Of a stretch of 5,262 nucleotides of DNA, positions 1-5,262 are shown piece after piece. A model generated the notes under the pieces. It was not told the origin of the DNA. It was given only the letters and a program-made list of their open reading frames with translations, and made no database searches. This DNA is from Bacteroidales bacterium. Its GTDB lineage: Bacteria > Bacteroidota > Bacteroidia > Bacteroidales > GCA-2748055. The translations under genes and the position numbers were made by a program. Location of the stretch: contig JAOZLK010000361.1 of assembly GCA_029934875.1 (NCBI GenBank), positions 1 to 5,262 of the forward strand, read 5' to 3'. How positions within the stretch are numbered: position 1 is the first letter of the stretch; every line of letters starts with the position of its first letter.

Positions 1-195
1 ATGGACAAATGGATTGAGACCTTCCGTGCAGCCAAACCAGCAGCAGGACATGACCGCGTCCTCATCCCCGGTGATCCTGAGCGTGAAAATGAGGAACGCA
101 TCGGTAGAGAAGGTATCAAGGTCCTTGGACCTGTTCAGAAGGAAATGAAGGAAATCGCCAATGAACTGGGGATAGACTTCGAAGTAAGAGCTTAG
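1..195 (+). CDS. Ldh family (malate/L-lactate dehydrogenase type 2) oxidoreductase, C-terminal fragment
   Basis: This is the 3' end of a gene cut by the left edge; 64 residues and the TAG stop at 193-195 are visible. The ATG at position 1 is most likely an internal methionine, because family members are usually about 330-360 residues. The segment DKWIETFRAAKP followed by RVLIPGDPERE matches the conserved C-terminus of the Ldh2 family (PF02615; malate, L-lactate, ureidoglycolate and related dehydrogenases). These are cytosolic NAD(P)-dependent enzymes that oxidise 2-hydroxyacids to 2-oxoacids. The IPGDPE stretch near residues 22-27 is the recognisable hallmark. Substrate and cofactor cannot be judged because the active-site part lies outside the window. 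The gene converges on the minus-strand propeller gene, and its stop codon touches the heptad repeat that follows. Family assignment is from memory of the motif; confidence is good for the family and nil for the substrate. Confidence 0.85.
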   Translation: MDKWIETFRAAKPAAGHDRVLIPGDPERENEERIGREGIKVLGPVQKEMKEIANELGIDFEVRA

Positions 196-265
196 TGGTT
201 ATTGGTAATTGGTTAATGGTTATTGGTTATTGGTAATTGGTTAGTGGTAATTGGTTATTGGTTTG
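196..265 (+). repeat. Heptad tandem repeat, left arm (ten TGGTTAT-like units)
   Basis: Ten consecutive 7-bp units start directly after the TAG stop: TGGTTAT, TGGTAAT, TGGTTAA, TGGTTAT, TGGTTAT, TGGTAAT, TGGTTAG, TGGTAAT, TGGTTAT, TGGTTTG. The first four positions, TGGT, are invariant; variation is confined to the last three. The tract is non-coding and has no gene on either strand. It forms the left arm of a larger inverted repeat whose right arm is at 270-325. The pure 7-bp periodicity suggests growth by slipped-strand copying. The repeat is seen directly; its function is inferred. Confidence 0.9.
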
Positions 266-269
266 ACAA

Positions 270-325
270 ATAACTACACACAACTCACTAATAACCACTT
301 ACTAATAACCACTTACTAATAACTA
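270..325 (-). repeat. Heptad tandem repeat, right arm (eight units in opposite orientation)
   Basis: Eight 7-bp units read ATAACTA, CACACAA, CTCACTA, ATAACCA, CTTACTA, ATAACCA, CTTACTA, ATAACTA. Read on the minus strand they resemble the left-arm units (ATAACCA is the exact complement of TGGTTAT). The core contains two perfect 14-bp copies of ACTAATAACCACTT at 287-300 and 301-314, then a partial third copy. Bases 299-313 can pair with 194-208 as a 15-bp stem with one G-U wobble in plus-strand RNA. The junction between the arms is a small palindrome, TTTGACAAA, at 262-270. The location between convergent genes suggests a structured 3' end for one or both transcripts, but the long U tract of a classic intrinsic terminator is absent. 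Confidence 0.85.
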
Positions 326-352
326 AGGCTTAATTTGGACTGGTCATAACAT

Positions 353-3300
353 TTAGTTCAACTCAGGAACCCTTCCGGGTGTCCATGGGGCCTTCAGCTC
401 TTCAAGCCTCTGATCCAGCATAGCAATCTCATCCACTACCTGCTCCAGGGCCTTCAGCACAGGTGGGAATTCCTCCTTTAGAATCTCCAGCTGGTCTGTT
501 TCAGTTTTAGTCAGTGCCGCTGTGGATGACCAGTGGGTACGCACCATCACATTCAGCCTTTTATTCAGGGGCATATCCATGGGGGACAATTCCTCCCAGC
601 TGGCCACAGCCCTTGGTCCTTCCAGGGTATATAGGATGTCCTTCAGTGCAGCATCAAGATCCAGCACCTTTTTAAAAACCTCAAGTCCAGTGCCTGGAGT
701 CTGTTTGACAGCCTTCCTGATGGCCGAGAGCTTGCCTTGCTGCTCCCTGGCCAGGCTCCTGGTCCCTGTCATCACCCTGGATAATTCTGAGACTTCCGTT
801 TGAAAAGCAGCCAGGGCCTCACGGTCCTGAACAGGGAGAGAGAATTGGTTCAGAAGCACCGCATTGAAAGGTTCTGCATCGCTTAGCTGGGTCACCCCAT
901 CCCTGTTTACCTGGTAAATTTCCACACTGTATGCACCCGGCATGGCCAGGAGCCCAGATCTTGAAGAGCCAAATTCCTCCTTTGAAGAGGCTGAGTTAAG
1001 TGGCTTGTTTGAGGAATAGCGCAGATCCCAGGTGATGCGATTCACCCCCTTTGAGCTCTTCTTATAGAGTTTCCTCACCCCGGCTCCTGATGCATCCCGT
1101 ATGGCAAATACCAGGTAGGGTGACTCTTCAGCTTCCTCCTTTATGATTTGATCCCTGGTGGGCTGGGGAATAGGCTGTTTCTCTTTGAACAACTCCTTCT
1201 CCCTATCTATCCGTTCCTTTTTCAGGGTCGGGGGAACCTCCTTTATGAAATAAGTAAATGTGGCCCCGAATTCGGGATTTTTTGCTTTGTAAACACTGGA
1301 TCCCTGTCCGTATTTACCTCCGGCCTGGACAAACATCAGAGCATCGGACACCTTGAACAGATGAGCATCCTTATCTATGATCGCCTTATCCAGTGCAAGT
1401 TCCCTGAGGGGAGTATAGTCATCCAGTATATAAAAACCTCTGCCGAATGTGGCAAGTACCAGGTCATTATCCCGTTCCTGGATCACAACATCTCTTACGC
1501 TGATGGTGGGCATACCAGAAGTGAATTTGCTCCATGACTCCCCCGCATCGATGGTGAAATAAAAGCCAAATTCGGTCCCTGCAAACAGCAATCCTGGCAC
1601 AAGGGGATCCTGTTCAAGGGTATGAACGCATCCACTGTCGGGCAGGTTGGAAGCAATAGATATCCAGCTATTTCCATGGTCCACACTCTTTAAAATATAT
1701 GCCTTGAAATCGTCACGTTTCCGGTTATCGAAGGATGCATAAACCACATTCTCATCAAAACGGTCGGCCATCAGGTCGCTGATGTAAGTATATTCGGGCA
1801 CACCAGGAAAGCTGCTCAGATTACTCCAGCTCCCGCCACCATCTTCAGTAACAGAGATTACTCCATCATCGGTACCGGTGTAGAGAACTTGCTCATTCAG
1901 TCTCGATTCGGAAATGGATACTCCTGTACCCCAAAGACTGGTGGAAACATCCTTTACAACGGCATCCCGACTCCAGAACTGTCCCATCACCGGCCAGCTG
2001 TTTCGATCGGTACCTGAAGTCAGATCCTCGCTGATCACCTCCCAGGAGTTTCCACGGTCATCGGAGCGGAATAGTTTGTTGGCCATGGCATAGAGCCTTG
2101 TATTGGAGTGGTGACTCAGCACAAGTGGCGCATTCCAGTTCCATTTATAGGTCTCCTCACCCTTCCCGGGCCTGGGTTTAATATTGATGTTCTCACCACT
2201 CAGGCGGTCGTGCCGATACATGTTCCCATACTGATATTCACAATATACAATATGAGGATCCTCAGGGTCCGCTGCCACCCAGAATCCGTCTCCTCCCAGG
2301 ATGGCGTTCCACTCCTCACTGCTTACGCCTTCCGTAGTCTTGTTCCTGGAGGGTCCCCCCAGTGTATTGTTATCCTGGGTTCCCCCGTATACATTATAGA
2401 AGGGGTATTCGTTATCAACATTTACCCTGTAAAACTGGGTAACTGGCAGATTGGATTTATACTGGAAGGTAGCACCTGCATCAAAAGACTCATAAACCCC
2501 TCCATCGCCACCAATCAGGAAGTGACGGGTATCATCCGGATCAATCCAGAGAGCATGGTCATCCACATGACGGTTGTCCAATCCAAGGCTCTTCCAGGTT
2601 TTCCCTGCATCCACCGTTACCCTGGAGACGGTTTCTACCGAATAGACCTTGTCCACATCAACGGGGTCGCAATAGATTTCATTATAGTACTGACCGCTGC
2701 TTGAGTGATCGCCCATTCTCTCCCAGGAGGCACCCCGGTTTACTGAACGATAAAATCCACCCTTGTCTTCAGCAGCCTCAACAATCAGGTAAAGCACATT
2801 GCGATTCACCGGTGACACAGCAATCCCCATTCCTCCAATATGTACGGAGGGCAAACCTTTCATCGCTTTAATCCAGGTCTCACCCCCATCCGTGGAACGA
2901 TAGACAGCCGATTCCGGCCCTCCCCCGATTTTCGAATAGACGTGGCGCCTGCGCTGTTCACTGGTGGCATACATTACATCCGGATCCACAGGGTCCATCA
3001 CGATGTTATTAACTCCCGTATTTTCACTGATGTCCAGCACCTTATTCCATGTGGATCCTCCATCGCTACTCTTATAGAGCCCCCGGTCTCCACCTGGTCC
3101 CCAGGCAGAACCCTCTGCTGCTACAAATACCACTTTGGAGTTCCTGGGATCAATCACAATACCACCAATGTGCCTGGAATCTTTTAATCCCATATTGGTC
3201 CATGATGCACCTCCATCTTCTGACTTATAAACCCCGTCTCCATAGGAAAGTGCACGCTGGTGGTTGTTCTCGCCTGTTCCCAGCCAGAGCAAGTTGGGAT

Positions 3301-3658
3301 TGTTGGGGTCCATTACAATTACCGAAGTTGAATAGGACGCATAATTATCGAAAATAGGCTTAAAAGTTGTGCCGTTATTAAGGGTCTTCCACAGTCCTCC
3401 CGATGCCACAGCAACATACCACTCACTATGGTTTTCAGGGTTCACAGCAAAATCAGCAATCCGCCCTGATGTCAGGGCAGGCCCGATACTACGCCACTTT
3501 AATCCTTCCAGGGTTTTTGAGGGGATTCCAATTTCGCTTTCCTGCTCAGAGTCTTTCTTTTTCTCTTTTGCCTGGAGGGAAAATGGAAGCAATGAAGAGG
3601 ACAGGAAAAAAACGATCAGGATAAAAGATATCCTGTTAAAGAATGAGTTCTTGGTCAT
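353..3658 (-). CDS. Exported multi-Asp-box (BNR / VPS10-sortilin-like) beta-propeller protein
   Basis: The protein has 1101 residues. I chose the ATG at 3658 over an in-frame ATG 13 codons upstream (3697) because a clean signal peptide starts there: MTKNSFFNR, a hydrophobic core, and likely signal peptidase I cleavage after LQA (residue 30). The gene is intact and the stop is TAA. Eleven Asp-box motifs (S/T-x-D-x-G-x-[S/T]-W/F) lie near residues 92 (degenerate), 146, 197, 255, 305, 348, 391, 532, 604, 658 and 702. Their spacing fits one or more beta-propellers as in sortilin/VPS10 and BNR proteins. A charged K/E-rich linker follows (about 812-845), then an Ig-like segment with NRITWDLRY near 873 and PGAYSVEIY near 907, a helical C-terminal region and the end APWTPGRVPEL. 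Family members are often annotated as glycosyl hydrolase or YVTN/BNR-repeat protein, but no catalytic residues can be identified and the substrate is unknown. I see no lipobox and no obvious type IX secretion C-terminal domain, so a periplasmic or surface location is inferred only from the signal peptide. Confidence 0.9.
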   Translation of the reverse strand: MTKNSFFNRISFILIVFFLSSSLLPFSLQAKEKKKDSEQESEIGIPSKTLEGLKWRSIGPALTSGRIADFAVNPENHSEWYVAVASGGLWKTLNNGTTFKPIFDNYASYSTSVIVMDPNNPNLLWLGTGENNHQRALSYGDGVYKSEDGGASWTNMGLKDSRHIGGIVIDPRNSKVVFVAAEGSAWGPGGDRGLYKSSDGGSTWNKVLDISENTGVNNIVMDPVDPDVMYATSEQRRRHVYSKIGGGPESAVYRSTDGGETWIKAMKGLPSVHIGGMGIAVSPVNRNVLYLIVEAAEDKGGFYRSVNRGASWERMGDHSSSGQYYNEIYCDPVDVDKVYSVETVSRVTVDAGKTWKSLGLDNRHVDDHALWIDPDDTRHFLIGGDGGVYESFDAGATFQYKSNLPVTQFYRVNVDNEYPFYNVYGGTQDNNTLGGPSRNKTTEGVSSEEWNAILGGDGFWVAADPEDPHIVYCEYQYGNMYRHDRLSGENINIKPRPGKGEETYKWNWNAPLVLSHHSNTRLYAMANKLFRSDDRGNSWEVISEDLTSGTDRNSWPVMGQFWSRDAVVKDVSTSLWGTGVSISESRLNEQVLYTGTDDGVISVTEDGGGSWSNLSSFPGVPEYTYISDLMADRFDENVVYASFDNRKRDDFKAYILKSVDHGNSWISIASNLPDSGCVHTLEQDPLVPGLLFAGTEFGFYFTIDAGESWSKFTSGMPTISVRDVVIQERDNDLVLATFGRGFYILDDYTPLRELALDKAIIDKDAHLFKVSDALMFVQAGGKYGQGSSVYKAKNPEFGATFTYFIKEVPPTLKKERIDREKELFKEKQPIPQPTRDQIIKEEAEESPYLVFAIRDASGAGVRKLYKKSSKGVNRITWDLRYSSNKPLNSASSKEEFGSSRSGLLAMPGAYSVEIYQVNRDGVTQLSDAEPFNAVLLNQFSLPVQDREALAAFQTEVSELSRVMTGTRSLAREQQGKLSAIRKAVKQTPGTGLEVFKKVLDLDAALKDILYTLEGPRAVASWEELSPMDMPLNKRLNVMVRTHWSSTAALTKTETDQLEILKEEFPPVLKALEQVVDEIAMLDQRLEELKAPWTPGRVPELN

Positions 3659-3739
3659 GGTTGAGGGTTTATTTGATACAGTGAGCGAAATTAACAATTT
3701 GGGTTCAGAATCGGGAATATGCTTTTATGTTATATTAAC

Positions 3740-3747
3740 TACTTTTG
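3740..3747 (+). promoter_or_regulatory. Candidate Bacteroidota -7 element upstream of the nitroreductase
   Basis: TACTTTTG is an exact match to the Bacteroidota -7 consensus TAnnTTTG and ends 17 bases before the nitroreductase ATG, which implies a very short leader. No convincing TTTG lies at the -33 spacing; only a T-rich TTTTATG around 3723-3729 is near. It sits in the 106-bp divergent spacer between the propeller gene and the nitroreductase. No equally good element is visible for the minus-strand gene. Confidence 0.45.
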
Positions 3748-3764
3748 CTGAAAATACTAAGAAA

Positions 3765-4514
3765 ATGTTCGATACTATTCTAAATCACAGAAGCATCAGG
3801 AAATATACAGGTGAGCCTGTCCCAAACGCGGTTCTGGATTACATACTGGAGGCCGGGACCCGTGCCTCTACCACAGGCAATATGCAGGTCTATTCTGTCA
3901 TTGTAAGCACCGATGATTCTATTAAAGAGGAACTGTCACCCTGTCATTTCAATCAGCCCATGGTAAAGGAGGCCCCGCTTGTTCTTACCTTCTGTGCCGA
4001 TTTCAACAGGTTCAATAAGTGGTGTAGCTTGCGTAAGGCCGAACCGGGTTATGACAACTTCCTCTCATTTATGACAGCAGCCATTGATGCCCTGCTGGTG
4101 GCACAGAATGTTAGTATTGCTGCAGAGGATGCTGGTCTGGGTATTTGTTACCTGGGGACCACCATTTATACAGCTGAAAAAATCATCGAAGTACTTGATC
4201 TGCCCAAAGGCGTGGTACCCATAACCACACTTACGCTTGGTTATCCGGATGAAAAACCGGAACTTACTGACAGGCTGCCGTTGGAAGCAGTAATACACCG
4301 GGAAAAATACAATGACTATTCGGATTCCGACATTGAAAATCTTTACCATGAGAAGGAATTAATCAAGAGTTATCAAGAGTTTGTCAAAGAGAATAACAAA
4401 GAAACCCTGGCGCAGGTGTTCACCGACATTCGCTATAAAAAATCGGATAACATACTATTTTCCAACAACTTACTTGATATTTTACAAAAACAGGGTTTTA
4501 TGAATAATCAATAA
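3765..4514 (+). CDS. NfsA/FRP-like FMN-dependent nitroreductase family oxidoreductase
   Basis: The protein has 249 residues. The start is set at the ATG at 3765 because the nitroreductase fold begins immediately (MFDTILNHRSIRKYT). The in-frame extension back to 3369 is antisense to the propeller gene and has no recognisable content. Visible family signatures are HRSIRKY at 8-14 (FMN phosphate contacts), the segment ASTTGNMQ at 34-41, FCADFNR at 76-82, GLGICYLGT at 124-132 and LGYPDE at 158-163 followed by RLPLEAV. FCADFNR and the GYP...RLP tail point to the NfsA/FRP branch: cytosolic homodimers that use NAD(P)H to reduce nitro compounds, quinones or flavins. The true substrate cannot be told from sequence. 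The last 60 or so residues are charged and helical, as in the longer NfsA-type members. A-rich TAAGAAA precedes the ATG instead of a Shine-Dalgarno site. It is transcribed away from the propeller gene. Confidence 0.88.
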   Translation: MFDTILNHRSIRKYTGEPVPNAVLDYILEAGTRASTTGNMQVYSVIVSTDDSIKEELSPCHFNQPMVKEAPLVLTFCADFNRFNKWCSLRKAEPGYDNFLSFMTAAIDALLVAQNVSIAAEDAGLGICYLGTTIYTAEKIIEVLDLPKGVVPITTLTLGYPDEKPELTDRLPLEAVIHREKYNDYSDSDIENLYHEKELIKSYQEFVKENNKETLAQVFTDIRYKKSDNILFSNNLLDILQKQGFMNNQ

Positions 4515-4577
4515 AAAACGATCATTCGTAAAACATTTGGATGAATATCAGGTTCTTACATATATATGATGTGTTTT

Positions 4578-4604
4578 TTTGTTTTCATATAAATTCTATA
4601 TTTG
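4578..4604 (+). promoter_or_regulatory. Bacteroidota-type promoter for the small lipoprotein
   Basis: TATATTTG at 4597-4604 is an exact match to the -7 consensus TAnnTTTG. TTTG at 4578-4581, at the end of a T run, is a candidate -33 element. The 15-bp spacing is somewhat shorter than usual. Initiation a few bases after 4604 would leave a leader of about 35-40 bases before the ATG at 4646. Together with the terminator at 4801-4832, this makes the lipoprotein a self-contained transcription unit of roughly 220 bases. Confidence 0.6.
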
Positions 4605-4645
4605 TACGCATCACATAAATGATGTTCGATTTAAAATAAAATGCC

Positions 4646-4771
4646 ATGAGAAAAGCAGTGATCATTCTAGCAGTTGTATTTGCAGCAGGAATCCTGCTGA
4701 GTTCATGTAACAAACAAGCCTGCCCGGCTTATAGCCAGGTTGATACAGAACAAGCAGAGCAGCTGGGCTAG
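4646..4771 (+). CDS. Micro-lipoprotein precursor (41 residues), function unknown
   Basis: This short gene encodes MRKAVIILAVVFAAGILLSSC followed by a mature peptide of only 21 residues beginning at the lipidated cysteine, and ends in TAG. The two-residue basic N-terminus, the hydrophobic core and the lipobox LSSC (Cys21) form a textbook signal peptidase II signal. The mature part holds a second cysteine in the motif CPAYS (26-30) and an acidic, Gln-rich tail. I recall similar very small CPAY-containing lipoproteins in other Bacteroidota, but their function is not known to me. The A-rich TTAAAATAAA before the start fits the phylum. A dedicated promoter lies upstream and a strong terminator downstream, which supports a real, independently expressed gene. 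It could act as an envelope structural or assembly factor; that is speculation. Confidence 0.8.
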   Translation: MRKAVIILAVVFAAGILLSSCNKQACPAYSQVDTEQAEQLG

Positions 4772-4800
4772 AAATCTTATCAGACCGAATGTTCCAAGTG

Positions 4801-4832
4801 AAGATTTACCCCCGGGGTAGATCTTTTTTTTT
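4801..4832 (+). terminator. Intrinsic terminator after the small lipoprotein gene
   Basis: An 11-bp stem pairs 4801-4811 (AAGATTTACCC) with 4815-4825 (GGGTAGATCTT), with one G-U wobble and a CCG loop at 4812-4814. A run of nine T residues (4824-4832) follows, overlapping the base of the stem. It starts 29 bases after the lipoprotein stop codon and fits a strong Rho-independent terminator, separating this unit from the next gene. Confidence 0.9.
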
Positions 4833-4864
4833 GCCTCCATGCCCCTAATCCTCTGTGGATTTCG

Positions 4865-4872
4865 TTACTTTG
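4865..4872 (+). promoter_or_regulatory. Possible -7 element upstream of the last gene
   Basis: TTACTTTG differs from the TAnnTTTG consensus at one position and ends 22 bases before the ATG at 4895. It lies after the terminator at 4801-4832, where a new promoter is expected. No TTTG is visible at the usual -33 distance, so the call is tentative. Confidence 0.35.
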
Positions 4873-4894
4873 CAATAGAGCATTCCGAAAATCA

Positions 4895-5262
4895 ATGAGA
4901 AAATATATTTTCATCCTTTTGATTTGCAGTTCATTCACCTTGACCGTAAAGGGCCAGGGAGAAATTGATAATCAGAGGAGTGCCCTGTTCAGGAATGAAA
5001 GTACTTTCGCCGGATTCCTGAATTCCAACGGATGGAGCGCCAACTACCGCCATGGTTACTACAGGGATGTCAAGAACCAATTTATAGTTGATATAGATTT
5101 CGCCTATGTAAAGGATCCCAAAGAGGTAAAGACCCAGGTAGTCTACGACTATAATTCACGGCGATATGTATACGGCAAAGAAAACCTTATGTGGGAATTA
5201 AAAGGTTTGGCTGGCTGGCAGAAGGAATTATACCGGAAATACGACAAGAATGGGATTTCCGT
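4895..5262 (+). CDS. Exported protein, probable outer-membrane beta-barrel, N-terminal fragment
   Basis: The gene is cut by the right edge after 122 codons. The start is set at the ATG at 4895 because a signal peptide follows: MRKYIF, a hydrophobic core and cleavage probable near VKG-QG (residues 18-22), a GQ-type end common in Bacteroidota exported proteins. LLIC at 8-11 is a poor lipobox because isoleucine precedes the cysteine, so lipidation is unlikely. The mature part begins with RSALFRNEST and FAGFLNSNGWSANYRHGYY (39-56). It then shows alternating polar and aromatic residues, as in beta-strands (QFIVDIDFAYVKDPKE, 62-77; RRYVYGKENLMWELKG, 89-104). The F/G/N/Y-rich hairpin pattern resembles conserved Bacteroidota outer-membrane proteins of unknown function. 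GAAAATCA before the ATG is the usual A-rich leader. Whether it works with the lipoprotein just upstream is unknown, and a terminator lies between them. The barrel is inferred, not shown. Confidence 0.75.
   Translation, partial: MRKYIFILLICSSFTLTVKGQGEIDNQRSALFRNESTFAGFLNSNGWSANYRHGYYRDVKNQFIVDIDFAYVKDPKEVKTQVVYDYNSRRYVYGKENLMWELKGLAGWQKELYRKYDKNGIS

Noticed and set aside
263..268. TTGACA, resembling a sigma-70 -35 box, between the repeat arms
   Set aside because: Bacteroidota promoters do not use this element, no -10 partner is placed correctly, and no plus-strand gene follows; it is part of the TTTGACAAA junction of the repeat.
196..325. CRISPR array
   Set aside because: The repeat unit is 7 bp with no spacers and flips orientation midway.
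1148..1537. 129-codon plus-strand open frame inside the propeller gene
   Set aside because: Shadow of the minus-strand gene; composition follows the complementary codons and no domain is seen.
2108..2704. 198-codon plus-strand open frame inside the propeller gene
   Set aside because: It is antisense to a well-supported Asp-box coding region; its sequence has no recognisable motif and there is no promoter or leader.
3659..3697. Alternative upstream start of the propeller protein at 3697
   Set aside because: It would put 13 extra polar residues (MLISLTVSNKPST) before a complete signal peptide; the ATG at 3658 gives a standard n-region.
3369..3764. In-frame N-terminal extension of the nitroreductase, 132 codons upstream of 3765
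   Set aside because: Most of it is antisense to the signal peptide and N-terminus of the propeller gene. It has no recognisable domain, and the family fold begins exactly at the ATG at 3765.
4541..4618. 25-residue open frame in the spacer before the lipoprotein
   Set aside because: It runs through the T tract and the predicted promoter, giving low-complexity Ile/Phe/His-rich content with no leader.

Overview
The window looks like a chromosomal segment of a Bacteroidota (Bacteroidales-like) bacterium. Start codons are preceded by A-rich leaders instead of Shine-Dalgarno sites. Matches to the Bacteroidota -7 promoter element TAnnTTTG lie in front of genes, and the protein set fits: a long secreted Asp-box (BNR/VPS10-like) propeller protein, a tiny lipoprotein and a secreted or outer-membrane protein with a GQ-type signal peptide. 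The phylum call is inferred from these traits; there is no rRNA or marker gene in the window.

Layout. (1) 1-195, plus strand: the C-terminal 64 residues of a malate/L-lactate dehydrogenase-type (Ldh2 family) oxidoreductase, cut by the left edge. (2) 196-352: a convergent spacer filled by a 7-bp-periodic inverted repeat, ten TGGTTAT-like heptads followed by eight heptads in the opposite orientation. It can fold in RNA from either direction and may serve as the shared 3' end of the two convergent genes. (3) 353-3658, minus strand: a 1101-residue exported multi-Asp-box beta-propeller protein. (4) 3659-3764: a divergent promoter region. (5) 3765-4514, plus strand: an NfsA/FRP-like FMN nitroreductase. 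(6) 4515-4645: an AT-rich spacer with a good Bacteroidota-type promoter. (7) 4646-4771, plus strand: a 41-residue lipoprotein precursor, too short for ordinary ORF calling, followed at 4801-4832 by a strong intrinsic terminator. It therefore looks like its own transcription unit. (8) 4895-5262, plus strand: the N-terminal 122 residues of an exported protein, probably an outer-membrane beta-barrel, cut by the right edge.

The genes do not form one operon. The orientation changes twice, and the lipoprotein unit has its own promoter and terminator. No shared pathway can be deduced. The large propeller protein, the lipoprotein and the last protein all belong to the cell envelope, while the dehydrogenase and nitroreductase are cytosolic redox enzymes. 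No CRISPR array, insertion sequence, tRNA or rRNA is visible. The parts most worth a second look are the heptad inverted repeat and the stand-alone micro-lipoprotein unit.
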